Positions 1 to 7,459 of a DNA stretch of 64,000 nucleotides are shown one piece after another. Below the pieces are notes generated by a model. The model did no database searches. It worked only from the letters and a program-made list of their open reading frames with translations, and had not been told where the DNA came from. Position numbers and translations under genes: made by a program. Within the stretch, counting starts at the first letter, position 1; each line of letters begins with the position of its first letter. Source of the stretch: 2-01-FULL-41-21 sp038065335 (GTDB lineage: Bacteria > Patescibacteriota > Minisyncoccia > 2-02-FULL-40-12 > GWA2-44-9); the NCBI GenBank assembly GCA_038065335.1, contig JBBTRD010000008.1, positions 8,166-72,165 on the forward strand, in the 5' to 3' direction.

Positions 1-2
1 TT

Positions 3-233
3 AATCCAGCCGATAAAACGCCCCAAGACAGAATCGCTCTTCTAAAAAAACATGTTAATAACTTCATTGAACTTTGGAACCCGCCAGAGGCGGGCGCGCT
101 TCAGGCGCGAAATTTTGCCGTTATGAAAAGATTCATAAAGATATATATCAATGATTTTGAAGGCGCAAAAGAATTAAGAGAAAAATTAATGCAAATAAAA
201 ACTTCCACTGAAATACTAGCGCTCTTGAAATAA
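3..233 (+). CDS. tRNA-dihydrouridine synthase, C-terminal fragment
   Basis: An open frame runs in from the window edge and ends at a TAA at 231-233, so only the last 76 codons are present. The end of the product (ARNFAVMKRFIKIYINDFEG, then AKELREKLMQIKT) resembles the helical C-terminal domain of Dus enzymes, which reduce uridines in the tRNA D-loop using FMN. The catalytic FMN-barrel part lies outside the window. A small GC-rich palindrome (72-87) is read in frame as part of PPEAGALQAR and looks inserted. The Dus call rests on the C-terminal pattern only; another helical-tail protein cannot be excluded. Confidence 0.55.
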   Translation, partial: NPADKTPQDRIALLKKHVNNFIELWNPPEAGALQARNFAVMKRFIKIYINDFEGAKELREKLMQIKTSTEILALLK

Positions 234-235
234 GG

Positions 236-244
236 TGCTATAAT
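236..244 (+). promoter_or_regulatory. Extended -10 promoter, leaderless
   Basis: TGCTATAAT is an exact extended -10 element. It ends only 8 bases before the ATG at 253, so transcription should start at or next to the start codon, giving a leaderless mRNA. No good -35 is seen. Confidence 0.5.
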
Positions 245-252
245 ATCTTCAT

Positions 253-1965
253 ATGTCTTCGACGAAGATTATAAATGTTCTCAAGGATGATTCGTTTCAG
301 GAGATTATTGATATTTTTAAAGCCACGTCGGCCGAAGAGGTGATATTTGTGTTACCCAAAAGCGCGCGGGCTTTTAAAAAAGAAGAGCAATTTGCATCGC
401 TTCGAGAAGAAGCCAAGACACTGGATAAATCGGTTTCTTTCTTGTGTTCCAGTCTAGAAATTAATGATCTAGCCAAAAAGTATAGATTTGAAGTTCTTTT
501 GGCCCATTCGGCGAGCTTAGGGCAAGCTCGTTCGCCGGAAGTACGAAAAAAGTCTAATCCATCTCGCCTAACACCAACTGAAACGAGTTCGATTGATGTA
601 GTGAATGAAATAGAAGATTTTTACGCCGAACCAGCGACGAGTGATGATTCAATCTCAATTTCACAGCCAATAAAAACAGAAGAAGTATTTACCGATGACC
701 GGCGCCTTGACGATATCTTTGTACCCGAAGCAGAAGATCAGCATAATGTGAAAGTAGCTGGTGCCCGTGAGAAAGCGTTGTTTGTTCAAGTAAATCAAGA
801 CAATAAAGAACACAAAATTCGGCGCCCCACCCATCGAACAGTTTTGATTTTTTTGACTTGTGCGACGGTCGTCATTCTGGGAGCGGTCATTTTTATCACC
901 GCCGGAAAAGCCCGGATTACTATCAAGCCGGTCAGCCAACCACTTGATCTTAGTCTGACTATATTTACTTCAGATGATGTTTCCTCCACTAGTTTGGCAA
1001 ACATGGCCATTCCCGGTCAGCTGTTTAATATTCAAAAAACTGTTTCTCAAGATTTTACCGCGACTGGCCGTGTGGATGTTGCCCAAAAAGCGCGCGGGGC
1101 GATTACTGTCTATAATGAACTTTCGACGGATCAACCATTGATAGCCACGACTCGATTTGAATCAGCCGATCGTCATATTTTTCATACCCTAACTTCAATC
1201 GTGGTGCCGGCCGGCAAAATTTCTAGCGGTAAATTTGTGCCCGGCAGTAAAGAGGTTCAGCTTATCGCTGATAAGGCCGGTTCCGAGTATAACGTTCCGG
1301 CAGGCCCGTTCACGATTCCGGCGTTTAAAGAACAAGGGGCTGCGGAAAAATATCAAAAGGTTTACGGTCGATCAACCGCTCCTATTCTTAACGGTACCAG
1401 CGGCCAATCAACAATCGTAACCGAAACTGATTTAAGCGCCGCCAGACAAACCCTCACCACTCAACTCACCGCTAATATTCAAGACGAATTGGAAACTCAA
1501 ATTAATGGTCTAAAAATTATTAATGATCGTCAAATTGTCGTGAGTAATCCTGTATCAACTAGTCCCGTTGACGCAAAGACGGCCACTTTTCAAGTTAATC
1601 TTTCTGGTTCACTCAAAACCGTTGGTTTTAAAGAATCTGACCTTAACGCTCTCGTTGCTCAATACGTTGATACTCAAAAAAATATGACCACCTTGCCTGA
1701 CAAACTCGTACTGACGTACGATAAAACTAAGTGGGACGACACTAAAAACGGTCTCTCTTTCACAATTCACGTCACTGGCCCAAGTTACACCAAGATTGAC
1801 CAACAAAAAATTATTACTGATTTATTAGGTAAGAATGACGCGGAAATGAGAGCCTATCTGGGCGCAGTTACAGGTATTTCGTCAGCTCATGTCTCCTTGT
1901 CTCCATTCTGGGTCAAATCCATTCCCAGTAATAAGGATAAGGTACAAGTAGAACTTTCATATTAA
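253..1965 (+). CDS. Baseplate-J-like single-pass membrane protein
   Basis: This 570-residue protein has a soluble N-terminal part (about 1-190, acidic and low-complexity from 90), one membrane helix at about 195-217 (TVLIFLTCATVVILGAVIFI), and a long extracytoplasmic beta-rich region. The region after the helix (ITIKPVSQPL, then a segment around residues 275-300 with VAQKARGAITVYNE) matches proteins commonly annotated as baseplate J/gp47-like in Patescibacteria. No phage structural genes are nearby, so a role in the cell envelope is more likely than a phage role. The ATG lies directly behind an extended -10 box. Exact function is unknown. Confidence 0.6.
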   Translation: MSSTKIINVLKDDSFQEIIDIFKATSAEEVIFVLPKSARAFKKEEQFASLREEAKTLDKSVSFLCSSLEINDLAKKYRFEVLLAHSASLGQARSPEVRKKSNPSRLTPTETSSIDVVNEIEDFYAEPATSDDSISISQPIKTEEVFTDDRRLDDIFVPEAEDQHNVKVAGAREKALFVQVNQDNKEHKIRRPTHRTVLIFLTCATVVILGAVIFITAGKARITIKPVSQPLDLSLTIFTSDDVSSTSLANMAIPGQLFNIQKTVSQDFTATGRVDVAQKARGAITVYNELSTDQPLIATTRFESADRHIFHTLTSIVVPAGKISSGKFVPGSKEVQLIADKAGSEYNVPAGPFTIPAFKEQGAAEKYQKVYGRSTAPILNGTSGQSTIVTETDLSAARQTLTTQLTANIQDELETQINGLKIINDRQIVVSNPVSTSPVDAKTATFQVNLSGSLKTVGFKESDLNALVAQYVDTQKNMTTLPDKLVLTYDKTKWDDTKNGLSFTIHVTGPSYTKIDQQKIITDLLGKNDAEMRAYLGAVTGISSAHVSLSPFWVKSIPSNKDKVQVELSY

Positions 1966-1975
1966 CCGCCTGTTG

Positions 1976-2047
1976 ATCCCGAACGAAGTCTGGCTCGCGC
2001 TCAGAGCGCGAGTCCGAAGGACCTTAGCTAGGCTACTTCGTACGGGA
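1976..2047 (+). repeat. Cloverleaf palindromic element, copy A (inverted)
   Basis: The outer arms (ATCCCGAACGAAGT and ACTTCGTACGGGAT) pair and enclose three short hairpins. It is an inverted, diverged relative of the copies at 14048 and 16138: the arms stay paired while loops and stem bases differ. This copy is intergenic and its end abuts the -35 box of the ribosomal-protein promoter. Confidence 0.75.
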
Positions 2048-2076
2048 TTGACGTATCTTATTAGGTTTGATAGTAT
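2048..2076 (+). promoter_or_regulatory. Promoter for infA/ribosomal protein operon
   Basis: TTGACG (2048-2053), a 17-base spacer and TAGTAT (2071-2076) form a good sigma-70-type promoter. It precedes infA and probably drives the S13-S11-S4-alpha-L17-L13-S9 string. The leader of about 80 bases contains short hairpins (a CCAC/GTGG pair and a T-run at 2148). Confidence 0.6.
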
Positions 2077-2165
2077 ATAAACACTGAATTGACCACGATT
2101 ACTAAGTGGCGTAGGAGCTTCTCCGATGCCCACTCTTGGTGGACGTCTTTTTTTCAGTACTATAT

Positions 2166-2378
2166 TTGACCACAGAGCCAAAAGAAAAATTAAATGCCCA
2201 GATTATAGAAGCCCTGCCCGATACCAAGTTTAAAGTTAAACTAGAAGACGGTCGAGAAGTTCTGGTGTATTTAGCGGGCAAGATGCGTCTCCATTACATC
2301 AAAGTTATGATTGGCGATCGCGTCGCGGTGGAACTTTCCCCGGATGGAACCCGAGGCCGGATTGTTTATCGATATTAA
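2166..2378 (+). CDS. infA: Translation initiation factor IF-1
   Basis: The product is a single OB-fold protein of about 70 residues. It carries the family landmarks EALPDTKFKV, GKMRLHYIKV, GDRVAVELSP and a terminal RGRIVYRY. IF-1 binds the A site of the 30S subunit with IF-2 and IF-3. I chose the TTG at 2166 because it gives 70 residues, close to the usual 72; an in-frame TTG at 2136 would add ten hydrophobic residues unlike the family. No Shine-Dalgarno site is visible. It is first in the ribosomal cluster behind the 2048 promoter. Confidence 0.85.
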   Translation: MTTEPKEKLNAQIIEALPDTKFKVKLEDGREVLVYLAGKMRLHYIKVMIGDRVAVELSPDGTRGRIVYRY

Positions 2379-2554
2379 GCGTCCCGCTCCCGAAATTGAC
2401 TGTGGCGTTGAGCCGCAGGGACGACGGAACAAAGGGACGACCAAAGGTCAGCAAAAGACAATATCGGCACTGGGACGGTCATTAGGTGTGAGGGTCACGA
2501 ATTACTAACAACTCAACGGCGCAATCAAATTGCTTGTTTCGTTGAGTAATATCA
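2379..2554 (+). other. infA-rpmJ intergenic region with hairpins
   Basis: This spacer of about 175 bases is unusually long for a ribosomal operon. It contains a hairpin (CGTCCC with GGGACG, enclosing TGTGGC/GCCGCA, about 2380-2432) and an imperfect stem around ACTCAACG/CGTTGAGT (2510-2547). No coding frame is convincing. It could be an r-protein leader, but I recognise no known motif. Confidence 0.35.
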
Positions 2555-2668
2555 GTGAAAGTACGAGCTTCCGTAAAAATCATGTGTAATAGTTGTAAAC
2601 TGGTCCGACGCAAGAGTCGGCTCTATTGCATTTGCAAGAATCCAAAACATAAACAGAGACAAGGCTAG
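2555..2668 (+). CDS. rpmJ: Large ribosomal subunit protein bL36
   Basis: The product has 37 residues, beginning MKVRASVK from a GTG codon and ending KHKQRQG, as in bacterial bL36. The zinc-ribbon ligands are visible: C11 and C14 (CNSC), C27 and H32, with one fewer residue between the last two ligands than usual. An internal ATG at 2582 would give a truncated protein lacking the conserved start, so the GTG is preferred. bL36 sits near the 23S rRNA of the peptidyl-transferase region and often lies between infA and rpsM, as here. Confidence 0.85.
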   Translation: MKVRASVKIMCNSCKLVRRKSRLYCICKNPKHKQRQG

Positions 2669-2753
2669 TAAGAAAATAAAAATTAAAAACTAAAAAATAA
2701 AATCTGTCTGAAAAATATTTTAGATTTTAGATGTAATATTTAATATAATTACC

Positions 2754-3140
2754 ATGCCCCGCATCCTAGGTATCAACATTCCGGATAATAAGAAAATCGA
2801 GTATGCTTTGCCGTATTTATACGGCATTGGGCACAGTACCAGTATTTTGATTCTTCGTTCCGCCGGCATTGATTTAGATAAGCGGGCCAAAGATTTAACG
2901 GCTGATGAATTAAATAAAATTACAAAAGTTTTAGAAAAAAACCATCGAGTTGAAGGCGATCTACGCAAAGAAGTCAGTCAAAATATTAAACGTTTAAAAG
3001 AAATTGGGACGTGGCGTGGCAATCGACACGCTCGCCGACTTCCGATTCATGGTCGGACCAAAACTAACTCCCGAACATTGCGGGGCAATATTCGCAAAAC
3101 AATGGGTTCCGGGCGCAAAACCAGCAACGAAAAAACATAG
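2754..3140 (+). CDS. rpsM: Small ribosomal subunit protein uS13
   Basis: The 128-residue product starts MPRILGINIPDNKKIEYALP and contains the helix-two-turn-helix typical of S13 (YGIGHSTSILIL) and the basic tail motif RGNRHARRLPIHGRTKTNSR. S13 lies in the 30S head and contacts the P-site tRNA through its C-terminal tail. Length is normal. It is followed two bases later by rpsK, the conserved order of the alpha operon. Confidence 0.95.
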   Translation: MPRILGINIPDNKKIEYALPYLYGIGHSTSILILRSAGIDLDKRAKDLTADELNKITKVLEKNHRVEGDLRKEVSQNIKRLKEIGTWRGNRHARRLPIHGRTKTNSRTLRGNIRKTMGSGRKTSNEKT

Positions 3141-3142
3141 AC

Positions 3143-3586
3143 ATGGCTAAAACCAAGGTTGTGACAATGGAAAGTGATATTGAAACTGCCCCAAAAGAAG
3201 CAGTTGTTGAAGCGCCGAAGAAGGCTTCTTCAAAGAAACAGGTCATCAATGGCGTGGCGACGGTAAATGTTTCATACAACAACACTATTATTTCGATTGC
3301 TGATTCTGTCGGTCAAGTCATCTCTTTTTCATCGTCCGGTTTGCTTGGCTTTAAAGGAAGCAAGAAATCCACCCCCTATGCCGCCAATATGGTTGCCAAA
3401 GATTGTTTTGAAAAAGCTAAAAAATTTAACCTCACCAACATCAAGATTATTATTAAAGGAGTTGGCCCGGGCCGAGAATCGGCTATTCGTGGATTGGCCG
3501 GCACCGGTTTAAATATCCTTTCTATTATGGATGCGACCCCAATGGCCCACAATGGTGTTCGTCGACCTAAGCCGAGGAGAGTGTAA
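3143..3586 (+). CDS. rpsK: Small ribosomal subunit protein uS11
   Basis: The 147-residue product has the S11 core: VNVSYNNTIISIADSVGQVI, GFKGSKKSTPYAAN, GVGPGRESAIRGL and the terminal MAHNGVRRPKPRRV. The first 30 residues are a charged Lys/Ala/Glu extension (MAKTKVVTMESDIETAPKEA) not present in most S11, so a later start is conceivable, but the ATG two bases after rpsM fits operon spacing. S11 lies on the 30S platform near the Shine-Dalgarno helix. Confidence 0.95.
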   Translation: MAKTKVVTMESDIETAPKEAVVEAPKKASSKKQVINGVATVNVSYNNTIISIADSVGQVISFSSSGLLGFKGSKKSTPYAANMVAKDCFEKAKKFNLTNIKIIIKGVGPGRESAIRGLAGTGLNILSIMDATPMAHNGVRRPKPRRV

Positions 3587-3683
3587 AATGTAAATCTCAA
3601 AATGAAAAATGATAGATTAAAATTAAAAATACTCAGAAATTCCAAAATTTTACATTTTGATTTTTAAATTTTAAATTTATATC

Positions 3684-4319
3684 ATGGCTAGATATACCGG
3701 ACCCAAAGAACGAATTGAACGACGCATTGGCGAAAAAATCGGCATCAAGGGTTTGCGTTCTCAACTCGGCAAAACGGCCATTACAAAGAAACCTTATCCG
3801 CCGGGGATTCATGGCCACAAACCAACGCGTAAGCTTTCTGAATTTGGCCAACAGTTGAAATCCAAACAAAAAATCCGCAACACCTATCGGATGCTTGAAA
3901 AGCAATTCAAGAGTTATATAAAAGATGCCGCGGCTTCACATAAAGACGCCTATTCCAAAATTATTAATTCTCTTGAACATCGTCTTGATAATACCACTTA
4001 TCGCATGGGCCTAGCCCAATCTCGCGATCAAGCTCGCCAGCTTGTAAATCACGGCCACGTCTTAGTTAACGGTCGTAGAGTTTCAGTTGCTTCTTATCAG
4101 GTTCGCATCGGTGACATCATTTCCGTGCGCGAAGGAAGTAAGAAGAGCCCCTATTTTATGAATCTTGTTTCCCAATGGCTACCCAAATATGACGCGCCTG
4201 GCTGGCTTGAATTAAATAAAGAAACGATGACCGCAAAAATTAAAGGCATGGTTACCGTTGAGGAAAGCGGCATCGGCGCGGGAGACCTGCAAGCAATCAT
4301 TGAGTATTACAGCAGATAA
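3684..4319 (+). CDS. rpsD: Small ribosomal subunit protein uS4
   Basis: The 211-residue product has full S4 length, with an N-terminal basic region (MARYTGPKERIERRIGEKIG) and an S4-type RNA-binding domain at about 100-160 (LEHRLDNTTYRMGLAQSRDQ and ARQLVNHGHVLVNGRRVSVA). The N-terminal four-Cys zinc site found in some S4 proteins is absent. S4 nucleates assembly of the 30S body. About 100 bases of AT-rich sequence separate it from rpsK. Confidence 0.95.
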   Translation: MARYTGPKERIERRIGEKIGIKGLRSQLGKTAITKKPYPPGIHGHKPTRKLSEFGQQLKSKQKIRNTYRMLEKQFKSYIKDAAASHKDAYSKIINSLEHRLDNTTYRMGLAQSRDQARQLVNHGHVLVNGRRVSVASYQVRIGDIISVREGSKKSPYFMNLVSQWLPKYDAPGWLELNKETMTAKIKGMVTVEESGIGAGDLQAIIEYYSR

Positions 4320-4321
4320 CT

Positions 4322-4390
4322 AACAACCAACAACCGACAACCAACAACAATTATTACGTTGTAGTAGGTAGTAGGTAGTAGGTAGTAGGT
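4322..4390 (+). repeat. Simple repeats before rpoA
   Basis: An ACAACC-rich stretch (4322-4349) is followed by four tandem copies of the 7-mer GTAGTAG (4361-4388). It fills the rpsD-rpoA gap and ends 5 bases before the rpoA start codon, where a ribosome-binding site would normally lie. Copy number could vary. Confidence 0.6.
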
Positions 4391-4394
4391 CAAA

Positions 4395-5132
4395 ATGATA
4401 CAGATACCCGAACAAATCAAAGTAATAGCCAGAGAAGGCAGTCGAGCGACTTTTGAAATTAGTCCGCTTATGCCGGGTTACGGCGCCACAATCGCCAACC
4501 CGCTTCGACGCGTTCTTCTGTCATCGCTTGAAGGCGCGGCTGTCACTTCGATTAAAATCAAAGGCATTGACCATGAATTTTCAAGTATCGCCGGCGTTCA
4601 AGAAGACGTTATTGAAATGATTATCAATATTAAAAAAATTAAATTTCGACTTCACACCGACGGTCCGGTTAAATTAACCCTTGAGGTTAAAGGAGAAAAA
4701 GAGGTCACTGCCGCGGATATTAAAACTAACGCTGACGTTGAGATTATAAATCCGGAACAGCATATTGCCACTTTAACCGAGAAAAAGACAGATTTTGCGA
4801 TGGAGCTTGATGTTGAAAAAGGGATTGGTTATGTTCCCGTCGAACAGCGCCAAAAAGAGAAACTGGCTATCGGCGTGATTGCTATCGACGCGGTTTTTTC
4901 ACCGGTTCGTTTGGTTAATTTTAAAATCGAAGATGTTCGAGTTGGCCAGCGTATCGATTTTAATAAAATAACAATGGAAATTGAAACCGATGGTTCAATC
5001 GAGCCGGAAGTCGCCATAAAAAATGCTTCGGAAATTTTGATCAATCACTTCGGCGTGATAAATGAGGTTCAGATTCCAGAAGCGCCAGCGAAAAAAGAAC
5101 CAAAAACTAAAAGAAAAGTTGCCAAGTCCTAA
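4395..5132 (+). CDS. rpoA: RNA polymerase alpha subunit, N-terminal domain only
   Basis: The product has 245 residues, against about 310-330 in most bacteria. It contains the complete N-terminal dimerisation and beta/beta-prime docking domain: FEISPLMPGYGATIANPLRR, LRRVLLSSLEGAAVTSIKI, EFSSIAGVQEDVIEMIINIK, and GYVPVEQR. After ASEILINHFGVINEV it ends in a short lysine-rich tail (KKEPKTKRKVAKS). The C-terminal domain that binds UP elements and activators is absent, and no sign of a frameshift or missing downstream segment is seen: rplQ starts ten bases later. Regulation through alpha-CTD contacts should therefore not operate. Confidence 0.93.
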   Translation: MIQIPEQIKVIAREGSRATFEISPLMPGYGATIANPLRRVLLSSLEGAAVTSIKIKGIDHEFSSIAGVQEDVIEMIINIKKIKFRLHTDGPVKLTLEVKGEKEVTAADIKTNADVEIINPEQHIATLTEKKTDFAMELDVEKGIGYVPVEQRQKEKLAIGVIAIDAVFSPVRLVNFKIEDVRVGQRIDFNKITMEIETDGSIEPEVAIKNASEILINHFGVINEVQIPEAPAKKEPKTKRKVAKS

Positions 5133-5141
5133 TTACTATTT

Positions 5142-5510
5142 ATGAAACGAGGTAATCAACGAAAATTCGGCCGAGACCGCAAAGTGCGTGCCGCGATGTA
5201 CAAATCGTTAGCAACGGCTTTGATTAATCATGGCCAAATTAAGACGACCCAAGCTAGGGCCAAATCTTTAGCGCGGACCATCGAAAAATTGATTACCTTG
5301 GCAAAACGGGAAAATTTAAATGCCCGCCGAGAATTACTTGGCTATGTCGGCGAGAAAGCCGTTAAAAAGCTTACGGGCGAAATGGTTAAAATCAACGCTG
5401 ATCGCAAAGGCGGCTACACCCGTGTTATTCGTCTTGGACAACGTCAAAGTGATGGCGCCGAAATGGCTATCATTGAATTCACAGAACAAAATCTAAAAAA
5501 TAAAATCTAA
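5142..5510 (+). CDS. rplQ: Large ribosomal subunit protein bL17
   Basis: The 122-residue product opens MKRGNQRKFGRDRKVRAAMY, followed by KSLATALINHGQIKTTQARA, typical of L17, and ends with GGYTRVIRLGQRQSDGAEMA IIEF-type residues. L17 binds domain III of 23S rRNA near the exit tunnel. Length is normal. It follows rpoA, the conserved order at the end of the alpha operon. Confidence 0.95.
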   Translation: MKRGNQRKFGRDRKVRAAMYKSLATALINHGQIKTTQARAKSLARTIEKLITLAKRENLNARRELLGYVGEKAVKKLTGEMVKINADRKGGYTRVIRLGQRQSDGAEMAIIEFTEQNLKNKI

Positions 5511-5568
5511 AAAATAAAATCTTTCTGAATGTTTTAAATTTTAGATGTAACATTTAATATTTCCCCGC

Positions 5569-5913
5569 ATGACTACTTTTCAAATCGATGCCACAAATCA
5601 ATCTCTTGGACGAATCGCCACTCAAATCGCGACCGCTTTGCGCGGTAAACATCTTCCATCGTACGCCCCGGAGAAATTAGCCAATACTGAAGTGGTCATT
5701 TCTAATTTAAAATCAGCCAAGTTTACGGGCAATAAACTTGAGCAGAAAACCTATTTTCACTATTCCGGTTATCATGGCGGTATCCGGGCTCGCAATCTCG
5801 GCGAAGAATGGAAAAAAAATCCTCAAGAGGTGTTGCGCCAGATTGTTTATAGAATGTTGCCTAAAAATAAAACCAGAGATAAAATAATTCAGAATTTAAA
5901 ATTTAAAATTTAA
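5569..5913 (+). CDS. rplM: Large ribosomal subunit protein uL13, short form
   Basis: The 114-residue product has the L13 core: DATNQSLGRIATQIATALRG, KTYFHYSGYHGGIRARN and VYRMLPKNKTRDKI. Compared with the usual 140-150 residues it lacks about ten residues at the N terminus and about 25 at the C terminus. L13 is an early 50S assembly protein. It is paired with rpsI, as in most bacteria. The preceding 58-base gap is AT-rich and has no clear promoter. Confidence 0.93.
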   Translation: MTTFQIDATNQSLGRIATQIATALRGKHLPSYAPEKLANTEVVISNLKSAKFTGNKLEQKTYFHYSGYHGGIRARNLGEEWKKNPQEVLRQIVYRMLPKNKTRDKIIQNLKFKI

Positions 5914-5923
5914 AATTTTTAAT

Positions 5924-6460
5924 ATGCCCATTAAGAAAGCGGTAAAAACAAAAAAACCAATAAAGAAAATCGTCACTCCAATTTCTAAAGAAGAGAAGGT
6001 TGCTGGCGCGCCAGCGGTTGAAATTATTGTGGACGAAAAAGGACCCGAGAAATATTATGAAACCGTCGGCCGACGCAAAGAATCAATTGCCCGCGTTCGT
6101 CTTTTCACCAAAAAATCCACCGATATTGCCGATGAAGAAAAAGCTATCGTGACGGTCAACCAAAAAAGTTATCTTGATTATTTTACCGACGTAAATCTTC
6201 AGCATATCGTTGAATCTCCGCTTCGTAAGCTTAAATCTCTCAACCGTTTTAAAGCGACGGTCATGGTCAACGGCGGCGGCATCGCCGGTCAAGCCGGAGC
6301 CATTAAACACGGTATTTCTCGCGCTTTAGAACTTTTTGACGGTAACTTCCGAAAGAAACTCAAAAAGTCAGGTTTTCTTACTCGTGACTCACGGGCCAAG
6401 GAACGCCGCAAATACGGTCTTAAAAAAGCAAGAAAAGCTCCGCAGTGGAACAAGCGATAA
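5924..6460 (+). CDS. rpsI: Small ribosomal subunit protein uS9 with N-terminal extension
   Basis: The S9 core starts around residue 45 (YYETVGRRKESIARVRLF) and includes MVNGGGIAGQAGAIKHGISR and the C-terminal tail DSRAKERRKYGLKKARKAPQ ending WNKR. The last Arg of S9 contacts P-site tRNA. The first 40 residues are a Lys/Ala/Val-rich extension (MPIKKAVKTKKPIKK) absent from most bacterial S9 (about 130 residues). A strong terminator follows, closing the cluster. Confidence 0.93.
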   Translation: MPIKKAVKTKKPIKKIVTPISKEEKVAGAPAVEIIVDEKGPEKYYETVGRRKESIARVRLFTKKSTDIADEEKAIVTVNQKSYLDYFTDVNLQHIVESPLRKLKSLNRFKATVMVNGGGIAGQAGAIKHGISRALELFDGNFRKKLKKSGFLTRDSRAKERRKYGLKKARKAPQWNKR

Positions 6461-6465
6461 GTTTA

Positions 6466-6498
6466 GTAGAAGCCCCGCCCTGGCGGGGCTTCTACTTT
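6466..6498. terminator. Bidirectional terminator after rpsI
   Basis: GTAGAAGCCCCGCC pairs perfectly with GGCGGGGCTTCTAC across two bases, followed by TTT on the plus strand. It separates the convergent rpsI and PEGA-protein genes. Confidence 0.85.
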
Positions 6499-7354
6499 AG
6501 AAATTAATAATATTTAAACCTGGCCGGGTGTCTATTTCGATAATTTTATAACCAGAAGCGTCGAGGGCGATATGTTCGTTATCACGGAACCAGCGAACGG
6601 CCTTGATGGGATTAGTAAAGTGGGCGACCAGCGCGATATCACCAGCGCGATGAACGGGTTGGTAGTTTGTGTCGGTAAACCAATAGACCCATAACTGACC
6701 ATTACTGAACCAAGCCAGTTTTTGACCATCATCGGACGGTATGGCAGTAACATTACCAGTGATTCGGACCGCGGAGCCATCGGCCACATTTATATAAAGC
6801 GCGCCCTCATCCATATAATACGGCTTGCTTCTATCGGGGGTCGGCAATGGTGTTGACGGTGGCGTGGGATTAGATTTAGTTTTTTTGGGAGTTGATGTTG
6901 GCGAGGGACTCCGTGAAGGTGACGGACTGACTGACGACGAAGCTACCACCGGATATAATAAATCATGAATTTCTTGTCTGACATTTTCTTTATCTTGGCC
7001 AGTTTGGGGCAAGAGCATGACATGGCTAAAATCTTCGACAAAACCAGCCGTGATGGTAACTTTTTTTTGCCATGACGACCAACCTTCTTTTTGAACACTG
7101 ACTGTGTACGTTGCCGGCAAAAGTCCGCCAATACTGGCGGAGTTTCCAAGAAGAGAGGTCGAAGTTTTGAGTTTATCGTCAATTAAAATAGACGCCGACG
7201 TGTTGACATTTATATACAAAGCTCCGCTTCGAATAAATTTTCCTTCCTTAAAGCTATATTGATAACCTTGAGCGTAAATTAAAACAATATAGCTCACGCC
7301 AATAAAAATAGCGATAGCACAATAAAAAAGAATCCTTCTGGCGGTTCTAGTCAT
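6497..7354 (-). CDS. Membrane-anchored PEGA-domain protein
   Basis: The 285-residue product has an N-terminal membrane helix at about 8-28 (ILFYCAIAIFIGVSYIVLIYA). A PEGA-like domain follows at about 40-115 (GALYINVNTSASILIDDKLK, then LPATYTVSVQKEGW). Next come a Pro/Ser/Thr/Lys-rich spacer (about 148-180) and a beta-propeller-like C-terminal part (KLAWFSNGQLWVYWF, VRWFRDNEHIALDASG). PEGA domains are usually extracytoplasmic and linked to envelope structures. Probably surface-exposed; function unknown. Confidence 0.6.
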   Translation of the reverse strand: MTRTARRILFYCAIAIFIGVSYIVLIYAQGYQYSFKEGKFIRSGALYINVNTSASILIDDKLKTSTSLLGNSASIGGLLPATYTVSVQKEGWSSWQKKVTITAGFVEDFSHVMLLPQTGQDKENVRQEIHDLLYPVVASSSVSPSPSRSPSPTSTPKKTKSNPTPPSTPLPTPDRSKPYYMDEGALYINVADGSAVRITGNVTAIPSDDGQKLAWFSNGQLWVYWFTDTNYQPVHRAGDIALVAHFTNPIKAVRWFRDNEHIALDASGYKIIEIDTRPGLNIINF

Positions 7355-7380
7355 GAGTTATGTTATAACACAATTTATAG

Positions 7381-7409
7381 TTGCTTTCCAGTACAAAACA
7401 AGCTATAGT
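7381..7409 (+). promoter_or_regulatory. Promoter for mreB
   Basis: TTGCTT (7381-7386), a 17-base spacer and TATAGT (7404-7409) lie about 50 bases upstream of the mreB start. Confidence 0.5.
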
Positions 7410-7459
7410 AATCCAGACAATATTTTTTAGATTTTAGTTTTTATTTTTAATATTCTGTC

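Noticed and set aside
253..1965. Prophage tail gene suggested by baseplate-J similarity
   Set aside because: No capsid, portal, tail, integrase or lysis genes nearby; the protein has a membrane helix and is of a type common in Patescibacteria chromosomes.
4322..4390. CRISPR-like array before rpoA
   Set aside because: Units are 6-7 bases without spacers; simple tandem repeats only. No CRISPR array or cas gene was seen anywhere in the window.
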